Source: Ramazzottius varieornatus (Eukaryota > Tardigrada > Eutardigrada > Parachela > Ramazzottiidae). Taken from it: a DNA stretch of 64,000 bases. Below the pieces are notes generated by a model, which saw only the letters and a program-made list of their open reading frames with translations, did not search any database and was not told the DNA's origin. The number at the start of each line of letters is the position of its first letter. Position 1 is the first letter of the stretch. The position numbers and the translations under genes are program-made. Positions 12,453-23,463 of this stretch are shown here, piece by piece. Location: the NCBI GenBank assembly GCA_001949185.1, contig BDGG01000006.1, positions 1,113,657 through 1,177,656 on the forward strand, written 5' to 3'.

Positions 12453-13789
12453 GCCACTTTAGCAAGCGTGGAAGGTATTATGGATTTCCGTAAGTACAAG
12501 TACGGAAAAGGAAAGGCGGAAAGCAGCCTGTAAAGGGGAAGAGGCGAGCGGGTTGAAAGGTGGAGCTTTTGCCGCTTGTGGTGCTTTCACTCAGTGAGCA
12601 GAAATGGACATGAAATAAGGGGACGCCCACCTCGTTGTCTGCCCAGCCTTGACGCCCGTTCGGAAAGGGAGTTAGCGGGACTCTCCACAGGCTGTCTCCA
12701 GCGAGCAAGCCAAGCGCACGGATCCTATTAATAATTCCGCAAAAATGTGCACGCCAAAGTAAAGCTGGTCAAGGCTACGCCAGGAGAACAACACACAATG
12801 AGCGAGGCATGCAGTGTGCTTCCCGGTGCTCTTTCAAGTGCCACACTACCCGACCCGAGTGTGTAGGTTTATGTCTGCCATCACTCGTAATCGCCTTTGG
12901 TCATTCATAAAGCCAAAGAGTGTAAAGCCGATTGAGCTATACATATTAAATATTAAAGGGATAATCTGTAGTACTTTTCAAAACTTACGGGTTTATTGCA
13001 ATTCCTTAGGAAAGTACCAGCAGCTGAGTCTGCGAGAGCTGCGGTCAAAAAATAATGCAGTTAATAATGAAAAAGGATTGTTTGAGTTGTTTATCGAAGC
13101 TCTGTTATCGGTCATTGGAGTGGCCTGAAGGTTGGCAGCCGGTATGTCGGATGGCGGCTTGTCAGGCCGGTAATTATGTCTTTGTTAATCAGAGGGGGAT
13201 TTTTGCCTGTCGAATATTTGCCTATCTCTCAATCGGTTTGGCTTTACGAGGTTGTTGGGGTATATGTCCAGTCACTTCAATAGTGTCAAATCCAAACACG
13301 AATTGCCTTTCTGATTTGTTTCCTCTCCTTATTAGGCCATTGTTTCAGTCGAGAAGCAATACAATCGAAACTCAATTGGTTTTCCCGCTATCACAAATAA
13401 CATTTTCTTTATAAAACAAACAGACCAAATTGGCCGGTAAGGGTTGGACACATCGGGTCAATGTACCTGCACAACTGCCGGTAATTTTAGTTTGTACTGC
13501 CGACCAGATATCAAAAACGCGATGCACCTAAAGAACAATTCACGAGGTCTGTTCTACAGTAATAAGGGCGTACTTTTGGACTGCGCTGCTCGTGAAGTTG
13601 TCTGCTGGAGGTGGAAAGTATGGAAATTGGTGGTGTCGTCCTGATGAATAAGGGTCCATGTAAATCTAATATTTATGCTTGGACTTGTTACACAATCAGT
13701 TGAATATCGTGACGTGTGACGGGATAAGCAAGGGCTGAAAATAGCGCCATTATCCTGTACAAACTTCGCATTCATCCCCAACAGAGCCA

Positions 13790-15457
13790 AAGTGCAGTAA
13801 GGATGGCGTGTGGTTGTCGACCGATTTATGTAATTCTTCCGTCACGCACCGCAGTCACTATCAAAACAGCGGTCGGCATGTCGCGCTCTTCTTCGGACCA
13901 TACGTCTATTTTGTTCTGCATTACCTGCGGGACACAGACAATAGAGCACCGTTTAACCCCGACATCGGCCAGTGTATCTTCTTTGTAAAATGAGCAGCTA
14001 GTCACGCTTCGACACCACCGAATGTACAGCAAAGACACGCTTAGCGTTGTCAAGCTGGACGGTGGCCGCTAACTGCCGTCACGCGTTTCTGGCTACGCTT
14101 CTGTATGTCCCGTCAATCGAGCCTTGTCTGAAAGGTTAATTACACCTGGATTTAAAATTCCATTGATTATTCATGGTCCAGAGATTTTCCTCTAAAAATG
14201 CACAGCGAGAATTACTTAATTCAGATGGACGAATTTGTATGAGCGCGGTACAAATGGTATTTTATGAGACGTCTGTCTTGGTTTTGGAGTGTGACAAAGC
14301 GCAGACCTGACATTGTAATGAAAAGAGCAGAAGGTCTCGAAAAGATAGGCTTAACCTATTATCTGAGGTTATAACCGCGAATGCGACGCTCGAGGCTAAT
14401 CAAAAGCGATGGCCGTTCTTTGAGTAAATTTCATCGACATTGTCCACAATGAGTTTTATTTTCTGATTAACCTGGCTCGTCTCTGCCTGCGCCCATCGAA
14501 GCGTGATCCGTCTATTCACTCTCCATTTTCCATAACGTAGAATTCAGCGATTTCGCGATGTTTGAAAATGCGGCAAACCTTTCAGACCGACGGGGAAGTG
14601 GAAAGCAGCAGATGGAGTGACAGGCGTATGTTGAATCTGACTCGAACTGATGTGCGCGGTTCTGATATTTTCGCGCAGTATGCTGTAGCTTCAACCAGCA
14701 CTCAATGTTTTGCTGAACAGGGAGAATGGTGGAAAAGGCCTAGATAGCGTTTTCGAATCAGTGATTTGCACAATATTTCGGCCCATTAAGCAGTGCTTTG
14801 ACAGTTCAGAACTTTTGCCCTCAAGTGGATGGACACAGGCCGAAAGACATCATGAAACCATTAGCCGTCTGTGCAAATACAAAATGGGCAATGCATGGCT
14901 GCAATATCAAAATGGTTCTTCACATTCATCAACCCATACCGACTTCGGGCACAGAAGTATCGCCTTCCATTCGACAACCGAAATTCAAAACCTCTGGTTA
15001 TCGGTGGCCACAGTAGCCGACAAGGAAAAACTGTACGTGTTTGTATGATAGTTTAATGGTATTAGGTGCAAAGCAAAAGCAGCTCATCTTGTTCGTGAGA
15101 AAATAACAGAAGCAAAAAAAACCACTTCGGAATGCAGAGACGTTCTACCACTGCCTACACGTTCTACGATACGCTAGGTATGTAGGCCTAAAGGTCCCGG
15201 AGGTGCATGCTCGACAGATCTTACAAACATATGTTGGCTCGTAAATGGACGATCTTGCTACGTTATTTGGTTGTCTTTGCCTTCACACAAGAGCTGACAA
15301 CATAAGCCACGTTCTGCGCGCTGGGACATGCTATCTTTTCCGCCTCGCAGTACTCTTTTGTGCTAGCTACAGGAGAAGAAAAAACATTCATAAAGATTTG
15401 TACAATCGATTTTACAGACCAAGTACCTTGCAATGATGAAGAACAATAAGTTCAAAT
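13790..15457. other. Intergenic, no gene seen
   Basis: Outside the right arm. Holds the second copy of the 160-bp dispersed repeat (14781-14945). Short ORFs only, none with a recognisable domain. Confidence 0.5.
14781..14945 (+). repeat. Dispersed repeat, copy 2
   Basis: Direct-repeat partner of 5461-5620, roughly 80-85 % alike by eye. Confidence 0.7.
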
Positions 15458-17343
15458 TCAAGTGTCATTACCCATAATTTTGTCGAAAATAGGGCTGGCT
15501 TCTCCCTGGATGATTTTATGGAACGTGAAGCCGGCTTTGGACATGATCTCTGGCCATTCTTTACGGTCCATTACTTTCTGGATTTCGCTCTGGACAAACA
15601 CTTCCCATTTCCGACGCGCATCGCTGCCAGATTTCGCCTCCAGCCCCTGCTTCTGGACGCCCTTTTGAACAACGGCAGCTGCTCCAGCCGACGCATCTTT
15701 ACCCACCAACGGAGGCAACCTACCTACTTTGTAAGCCAGCTAAAAAAGACACCGAATTCTACTGTTCCGATCTACTGTAAGTCACAAATATTTATTTCCA
15801 ACTGAAATAAAAATAATATTGTGTTCTGAATGAAATAGATATCAAAGTTCGGCTTCCTTACCTCGATTCGTTTCGTGGCTGGTGTTCCGCCACCATCCGT
15901 ACTATCTACTCCGGTCTCGAGTTTTCTTTTCTTTGCAATTGTTGGAACCACTCCTGTGTATCCAGCGTGAGCCAAAGCCTCAGCCACAGAAGGTTCGGCG
16001 ATCTCAACGCGTTCTCGGTCGTCAGAGGGCGCTCGTCGGACAGCCAGTGGCATTTCATCGTCGGACTCGGTGCTGCTCTCACCGGCCTTACTTTGGTTTT
16101 CCCCAACTTGCACCTTCGGCGCGGCAGCACTTGGTTCCTCTTCCATCGAAGCTTCACCGACCCCATAGCTGTGCTCCAGCAGCACGTTCGCAGCTATAGC
16201 CGGAAGTGAGTTGGGGTGAGCGTTCGGGTGGACAGGTTCGTCACTCTCCGCCACTGCATGTTCGACCGTGCGGAAAATGTTCTTTGGAAAAGTCAGCTTG
16301 ATTGGTCCAGATCGACTTCGCGAACGGGTAGCAACTGCCAAAACAGGCGAAAACGATGACAAGACCATAGCCAAGAACGAAAAAGGGAAATGGGAAACTC
16401 GACAAGATTGTCTTCCAAGTGGCGGAAGCTTTCAGTAAAATCGGCTGAAAAGGTGCGCCAGTTGGAAAGCGATCTCGTCGAGTTTGTCTGCACAGCTCCC
16501 AAATAACGTGTCCAAGTATCAATATTGATGGAAACCGGGGCACTTGTCAATGTCCCGCTGCGTAGATATACCTCGGCTTTTATATATGTATTCGAATCGA
16601 TACTTACTCGGAGATTTAACTCGGGTTTCCTTCTCCTCCACGTCTGCCACTTGTTTAGCCTTCCTTGGGCGTCCGACGTTCTGCGCAGCTGGACTGACAT
16701 TTATCAAAGACGAGCTAGGTTCCGTTTCGTTCGCGGTAGCCGGGGCGAAGGCGTTGCCTTCGATCTTGGGAGATCGAACTACACTCTTACGTCCCGCTGG
16801 TGGGCGACGTCGACGTGGCGGCGCCGCGAAGGGTGTAGTCTTTCTGGGAACTGGACAGTTCTGCATTATGGAACGTGGTTCTTCTGGCTGAGTCAAAGCA
16901 TTCATCAGTTCAGATGACTGTTCGGCCAACGGGACTGACGGATTTGGTGGAAGCGAAGACAGTGACATGTGCATCGATTCGAATGTGTCGAGAGACTCTT
17001 CGCCACTGGCGCTGCCGCTCGTGATGGAGTCTTTGTCGTGGTGGATGTAGGCGAGAACCTCTTCGACCTTATCTTTGAGGTAGAGCAGACCCTCGTACAG
17101 CGCGGTGACCTTCATGTTGAGAGCGAATGTCTCGGCGTGAAGCGTGGCTAGTTCTTTGCTGGACCCGGAAGATCCGAAGGCCTCTTCGAGTTTAGCGCGG
17201 ACGTCCAAGGCCATGCTTGTTGGCTTTCGTATTGCTCCCTGAAAAAAGAACAGCAGAGACACTGCAGCTTGCGGTGGTTATGTACAATCTGAGCTGTGGA
17301 GAAAATTGAGCGAACTTACCCCACTTTTAATAGTCCCCGACAT
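15458..17343 (-). CDS. Unrecognised nuclear-looking protein, 4 exons
   Basis: Spliced model: 17343-17320 (start codon, MSGTIKSG), 17238-16608, 16334-15862, 15739-15458. Phases agree at all three junctions and give 469 aa. Residues about 25-75 form a helical, probably coiled-coil region (AKLEEAF, ETFALNMKVTALYEGLLYL, KVEEVLAYI). The middle is low-complexity, rich in Ser, Pro and basic residues, with APPRRRRPPAGRK and an AT-hook-like GRPRKAK, suggesting nuclear location and DNA contact. Around 230-390 it is acidic. The last 60 residues look helical (RKWEVFVQSEIQKVMDRKEW). I do not recognise the family. Intron 2 contains one copy of the short palindromic repeat. The gene is tandem to the Myb gene, in the same direction, about 930 bp downstream of it. 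Confidence 0.75.
16392..16500. repeat. Palindromic GTGGCGCAC-type repeat, intronic copy
   Basis: Arms AACTCGACAAGATTG...AAGTGGCGGAAGC and GGTGCGCCAGTTGG...TCGTCGAGTTTGT, ending CAGCTCCC. It fills much of intron 2 of the 15458-17343 gene. Confidence 0.75.
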
Positions 17344-18277
17344 TGTGCTTCCGGTAGACCGTCTGAACTTGATGCGTTAGCTTTCGCGTCCACTCTTGCC
17401 GACAGAGAAATCCGCTGAATCCAGAGATGACCCCAGGTCTTGCAGAACGAATGAATGAAAACCTAAGGACGAAAACTAGAAGGTATATACTGAGAACGAT
17501 AAAACCGAGCTTCACAATCATCCTTCTTGAGCTTGATTGCAAATTATTGTTGATTGAGTTCGATACTGGATGACTTAGCGTATCCATTTTTCGATGCGGG
17601 CAAATTATTAAACTGACGGTTGGTATCGTACGTTCAGATACGGACCAGTCTCGTCGTTTTTCTACATTTGTTTCAGCAGACCTATGTCGTTCGAACCCGA
17701 ACACGAGCTCGCCAGCATTTATGGAGGACAGCAAAGGTTTGTCTCTCAGCGATTGCAAACAGGTGTAACAACAATGGGTTCAGTATGATTAGAATAAATA
17801 GGGAAGGAAACTAAATAGTTGATAAAAAACACTGGAATGGAACCGTTGCTTCCAAGAACTGAATTAACATACCAAACAACGATTTCGCAAAAGTAAAACG
17901 CGTACCGAAAAGGCGAAAACTTAAGCAGGAAAAATTTGATGACACAAGAAATCAACAGCGCTGACCAGGAAGTAAGCACGTCAGGACACCTGCCAAACCA
18001 CGGCCCAACCGTTCGCAAAAGCTTCGCGGTGGCGAGGAAGGGAAAGTCCGACTACTTTCAAACGGGCAAAACTACGAAAACCACGTCCGAAAAACTTGAA
18101 TATAAGAGGTCAAGAACTTACTAATCACGAGAAAATACGATTATAATAAATAGTTGAAAATTAAGAAAATTGGTGCTGAGAAAAAAAGTTGGGAATGCGT
18201 TAACTCGGGCAGGAAATGCACTACTATTAATATTATTCCTCTTGGTTCTCCACACTCTGTCTTCTTCATTTTAGTCA
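17344..18277. other. Intergenic, no gene seen
   Basis: AT-rich, between two minus-strand genes. It should hold the 3' UTR of the Myb gene and the promoter of its downstream neighbour. The 143-aa ORF at 17327-17758 overlaps a splice donor and has no recognisable domain. Confidence 0.5.
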
Positions 18278-21253
18278 CTAGAAACTTCCGTCAGTTTCCA
18301 TCTTGATACCGCTACTCGTACTCGGCACAGCCTGGAAGGAAGCGTAGCCGGACGAGTTGAAGGACACCGAAGCCCACTGGTCCGCCAGTCGTCGTCGGCA
18401 TTTCTGCAACAACTCCGGAGTCTCCTGAAAACAAAAAAGGCGAATCGTAATAGCTCGTTGAACCAACACGACAAGGCTGTTTTTCACGTGGCGCACGCTT
18501 TCATCCAGTGACACTTTAAGAGTGCGCCACGTGAGCACAAAGCTCACAAGATCTTGTTACAAGTGGCGCACGTTCTAGGTGTTATTGGCTGAAGTGGTGC
18601 GCTACTTGGGGGTAAGTCAACAAGATTACTGAGCCGCCAAATATCTCTATGTTCATTTCATGGCAAAAACATTAGCAGAAACAACTTACGGTGACCACGC
18701 GGACGGAAGAACATCCGCTGACATCCAGGGCGTGCTTCACCGCGCTTCCGTTCAGTTCTCCATCGATCAGTTCGCTCGCGTCGCTGAACAGTCGTCCTGG
18801 ACTATTCAACTGCAAAGAAGAAGGACGGTAATTCGAATTTCTGTAGCGAAGAAGCTTGTGGACTTACGTCTTCAGGGCTGATGTTGCTTCGGTTCAAGTC
18901 CGATCTCGCCAGCGCTTCCCTGATGGGTTGCGGCGTCTTAATGACGACACTTCCCAGCTTGACCGGACTCCACGCCAGCGTCAACTTACTGGGCGACCAC
19001 TCGGCACTCTCGTTATGGCCAGAAGTGTCGGTCGAGGAACGCTTGATGGGTGAGAGAAAGTTGGTCTCGTCAGCCAAGTAGCCCATGAAAGGCGTGCCGC
19101 TGTTCATCTGGCGCATGCCGTGGAAGGGCGAGAAGACTGACGCTCCACATTCCGACGCCAACGGGACGTTGTACGATGGCGTCTTCAACGGTGTGGAAGT
19201 CACTGTCATACCATGCTTACCAAAGTACATGGGCGAACCCATCGAAAAGTCCGCGCGAACTGCGCGCTAAAATCAGAACATCAAAATTAATTCTGAAACA
19301 CATTCCAGAAAAAAAGACATAAAGTGGTCAGCTTGGTGGATCGAACCATAACCAGTCACTACTACCAAATTACCACCTTGCTACCACCATGTTACCAACA
19401 TGTGGCCGCCACTTAAGAAAGTCACAACTTCACCACCTCACACAAGTACTTACCGACCACAACGGGTCGCCGCTCATGGCTTGTTGGGAGACTCCGCCAT
19501 CCTCCACGACCACTTCAGAGGCGTACCCCGGAATGGGACTGCGGAACCCGTTCAGCTCACCGAACATGGTACCACACCCACTGCCGTTCAGCAGGATGTC
19601 CATGTCCGGCTTCTCGTCGACCTCACTGTGTGCTTGGTGGTGGTACCGTGGGTAGTGCTGCTGTGGCGCGGTCAAGTGGCTGTAAATGCTGAAGTGACCA
19701 CCGGTGGGACTGGTGATGATGCTCACATTCTCTTCCCCTTCGTCCTGGAAAGACGAGTCGGGTGTCAGCTTCATGGTCCAAGCGGTAGCAGCGTAGGTTC
19801 GGGAAGGACCGGGGTCGGTGGCGTTGTGGTCTTTGGGCTTCCGGCCGCGCTTGGACGGCTTACCAGCTTCTCGCTTGGACGACTTCTTGGATGGTCGAGG
19901 TGGCTTTGATACCATCGACGCCTGAAAACAATGAAACAAACTGTTGACTCTGACAATACCGCCAAACCGTCGCAAATGAATGGGCTCATCAAACGTGAAC
20001 TCAGCAGAAAACCTCGACTAGACTGTCTTCCCAAACGGCGCCCGCGACCATCGCTTTTACAAGTGGCGCACGCTTCCAGCTGATGTCACAGGAAACGTGC
20101 GCCACTAGGGAAAACAACCTTGTCGAGTCTGTTTGCCGATCTCCCGTTCAATAATATTCGAAAAGTTCGAGAAACTGAACTTACAGCAGCGGCGACCGAG
20201 TTGAAATCTTCCGTGAAGCATTGGCTTCGTTCGTTCTCCTTCTTCGAAACGGAGAAATACGGCAAGCGGTCGATGCGGTTCTGGCGTTCCGACAAGAAGT
20301 TCTCGATCATGGGAATCAGCATATCGCGAAACTGTCCATCTTCGAAGTCGTCATCCTGTAAATACTACGCATTTGAAGGGAAAAAAGGGGCAACAAGGCG
20401 TGAAAGAGTGTGAAAGTGGTCTTACCTCAGCGTCGGCAATGGTCTGGTAGAAATGAGCGTGAGCTTCTTCCATAAAGTTAAAGTAGGGCTTGTCGCGGGT
20501 CAAGCGTCGTTTCATGTGGCAGTTCCAGTGGTTCTTGACGCGGTTATCCGAGCGACCGTCCAGTAGACGGGAGATCCTAGCCCACTGGCTGTTCCATACG
20601 CGCCAGCACAGGTAGATGACCACTTCCTCGCAGAAGCTCCAGCGACCCTTGTTGATATCCGGACGAAGATGATTATGCCATCTGCAACCAGACCAATCAA
20701 CAATCAATCGAACGGCTATGAACCAAACTTGACATTATCGCTCGACTGAACGCAGCAGTTCAACCGTATGGAACAGGCGGATCGGAAACGAACAAACCGG
20801 AAGTAATCAGTCTAACTGTTCTTACCGTTCTCGGCACTGTTTCCCAACGCGTCCAGGGAGTTCTTTGGCGATTTCTGACCAGCGGGTGGAGGCGATGGCC
20901 ACTTTGTAGTTCTTCTTGTCTTCCAGCGACTGATGAACCAGCTCGATCAGACGTTCGTCTTCCGCGTCCGTCCAGTTTCCCTTGACGATGACGGATCCAT
21001 CGGAGCGCGTCTTGCCCGTCAAACCGGAGGAACCTTTCACGCGTTTCAGCTTCGGTTCCGAGTAGGACAACTTCAAGACACGCTTCTTGTAGGGACGCTT
21101 GCCGGAAACCAAACGGTTATCTTCCCCGTCCATTCCACTGGGAACAGACTGTCGTTGGGCAGGAGTGATGGGTCGGAGGAAGGTACCTGAAAAGGAAGAA
21201 GTCATTTCGTGCAGAGGTCGAACGTAGTTTCGGGGTGCGTCCCAGAAAGCCAT
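18278..21253 (-). CDS. Animal Myb (B-Myb/MYBL2-like), R2R3 only
   Basis: Seven-exon model, all phases consistent, 662 aa: 21253-20826, 20681-20426, 20355-20185, 19921-19454, 19266-18868, 18809-18690, 18424-18278. R2 (about residues 91-147) has GNWTDAEDERLIELV, an extra loop of about nine residues, then TRWSEIAKELPGRVGKQCRERWHNHL. R3 (about 150-200) has KGRWSFCEEVV, QWARISRLLDGRSDNRVKNHW. GKQCRERWHNHL and DNRVKNHWN are typical of the c-Myb/B-Myb family, nuclear activators of cell-cycle genes, usually with three repeats. R1 is not visible here. The tail has many Ser-Pro sites (SPIPG, SPIKR, SPVKL), candidate CDK targets. A stop codon sits directly before the first ATG, but a good acceptor (CTTCCTTTTCAG, near 21187) means that an upstream exon could supply a different N terminus. 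Introns 3 and 6 contain palindromic repeats. Confidence 0.88.
18465..18540. repeat. Palindromic GTGGCGCAC-type repeat, intronic copy
   Basis: CACGTGGCGCACGCTTTC...GAGTGCGCCACGTG in the last Myb intron, directly followed by a second copy. Confidence 0.8.
18542..18637. repeat. Palindromic GTGGCGCAC-type repeat, second copy in same intron
   Basis: AAGTGGCGCACGTTC...GTTATTGGCTG...GTGGTGCGCTACTTGG, with the outer AACAAGATTACTGAGC half of the right arm. Confidence 0.75.
20050..20147. repeat. Palindromic GTGGCGCAC-type repeat, intronic copy
   Basis: CAAGTGGCGCACGCTTCCAG...GAAACGTGCGCCACTAGG, then CTTGTCGAGTCTGTTTGCCG. It lies in Myb intron 3, and a decayed partial copy may precede it at about 20015-20050. 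Confidence 0.8.
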
Positions 21254-23463
21254 TCAATCAAATCAATCAATGCAATGGTTGACTTCAGAAAACCAGTGGC
21301 CAGCAAAGAAACCATGGCAAAGATTCCAATCAAATATGACATCCGTGACTGAGCAAAAAGAGAACTCTTGAATTTTTCAGGGCGAAAGTAAAACAAAATC
21401 AAAACATGTAAGTCAAAATAACTTTTCCCAACTGATACTTCTGGACAGTTTTATCTGTGAACGCTCGACCGTTGGAATAAGATTGTTTTTATTACACCTG
21501 CTTCTGTGAACATTTGTTTGTTTGGCCTTCTATTTACTTTATGGCTGTGAAAAGTGACGGCAACATCAAAATGGATCGCTTCGTTATCACTCCGACAACT
21601 GTTTTTATCAACGGAATGTCAGACAGGACTGCTTTTTCTGTCTGGCTTCATGTTCCTTCTCACCGAGCAAAGAGAAACTGGCGGCGGTAAAACGATCGAC
21701 AAAGGAGTGGAAAGCGCCAAATACCATATTTGCAAGGAATTCATAATTGGGATGCAGGCTGCCGTTTACGACCTGCCAGACACTTTATCTAAGGCTCGTA
21801 ATGGCGAGCCGAGAAGGAAAATCTAACATTCGCCAAATTTCACGGTTACAGCCGCACATGACGTCACACTATGTGACTACTATCTGCGCGCCGAAGCTTC
21901 TTGCACCTGCAGGCACAGGTGCTATGTCATCCTACCGCTGCGCACCAGCGGATAGATGCACAGTGCGCAACGCGCACAGTTTCTCGTTAGTTCTGTTTGC
22001 CATCGAATGGCTTCACCACAAAAAAATGATGTCGTTCAGAACTCCTTAGAGTTTTCTCTCAAAGGAACCTCATCTGCCATGATCAGATAATTATCGGGGT
22101 AGAAAAACTAGCACAATCCTTATCAACAAGTGTCTGTCAACATTCGCGAACCCGCAGGAAGTTCATACCGCGCCTGTCGCCTTCTCAAGCGCCTTATCTT
22201 CTCTTTTGACGTTGCCCAACATCAACAATGACAGAAAGCACCCAATATGTCGCTTCTTATCATTATAACACCACCTAACCCATTATGAGAAGTCCTGTGA
22301 CGATTCCATCGAGAGAGAAAGCAAAGAACATTACGGAAAGACGAATGAAGCGAAACAGAAGCTGCGTTTCACTGCCGACTTGATTGTTTGAATCCCCTTG
22401 ACGAGAACCTGATCAAGTAACGCACCACCAGTGCTTCAAGAGCGTTCCGCTGCGCCACCTCCAAGGGTGACGCCCAGTCAGCTGATGGAATGGTTTAAGA
22501 ATCGTCCTAGCTGCTTGCAGTAAGATTTCGTTACGAACGCAATGAACAGCAAGATGTAAATCAGACTGATAAACAATTAATCCATCAGACAAACAAATTC
22601 TTACCTGGATCGACCGCAGATTCCACGAAGATGTCACCGCAGAAATGAATGGACTTCGGCGCTGGGTTTCTTTCTTTACCGAGCTCTGTCAGAATAATGT
22701 CCACGTGCGATTAGCGCCCGGATGCACCAGGTAGAAAGATCCTACAGCAACCTGTGAAGTCTAGGCGATTGTTTGTAATTACAAGCAAACAATGTCTCAT
22801 TCGGGAACGAAGGTGGATCAAAGGGAAGAAAAACTTGGCTGCTGAACGTGACGACGCACAAAGACGAACTTTCCAGGCCGAAAAGTTCTTCTGGTGCATC
22901 TACTGCTTTAAGCAAAACAGCTCCGCCCACTTTTCAATGGATGCGCATGTGCACGCGATATCGAGCTACCAATCAGCTGGACCGTCTGACGACTCCCGGC
23001 ACATAAATTTTGCCCTCTCTGACTCTCTGTCTAATCGACTTGGCAGCTTTTCTATGGAGTGAAACCAGACAGGCCACCGGAGAGAGAGCCGCCAAATCGG
23101 CGGCTGATATCCACCCGGGCCATACTTTCAAATTATCGGTCCTTCTTCAGACTTGTCCGTAAATAATGCCCGAGGTTGTCGACGACGGTAAACTACTTGA
23201 TTGGTTTGGTGTACGTTCCCGCACTGCTGTCAGTTGATTGCTTAGGCTTGATTGTTTGGGTTCAAATGGGGTGAAAATAAGAGCACGCTTCGCACAGATG
23301 ATCGCCGATTATGACTTCTTCGATCGATATTCTTTCTCGTAATCAAACTTTTTCCTGTTGTATAGCATAGGTGGAAAATGTAGAGACGTCTTTGGAATAC
23401 TTGTGAGTGTGGGAGATCATCTCCAAGTGGTTTGCTTCGTGGGGGAAGAGCGAATCCTTGAAG
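21254..23463. other. Intergenic between divergent Myb and NHE genes
   Basis: Bidirectional promoter region of about 2.2 kb. An upstream Myb exon could lie here, but I find no ORF that supplies a Myb R1 repeat. Nothing else supported. Confidence 0.45.

Larger units (their letters stand above)
8456..13789 (-). repeat. Right arm of the large inverted duplication
   Basis: Reverse complement of the left arm, with the same block order. Diverged stretches include 9020-9437, 9838-10634, 10780-11645 and 12118-13095, where insertions, deletions and substitutions differ from the partner. Block 9437-9838 ends abruptly at its outer edge: the two arms share AAAGACTAGGCTTGAAG and then become unrelated. Apart from the bHLH gene no gene is seen in this arm. 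Confidence 0.9.

Noticed and set aside
17327-17758. 143-aa minus-strand ORF with a hydrophobic stretch
   Set aside because: It overlaps the start exon and donor of the 15458-17343 gene in another frame and shows no domain.
19400-19909. 169-aa plus-strand ORF
   Set aside because: Antisense shadow of Myb exon 4, which has coherent splicing and protein features.
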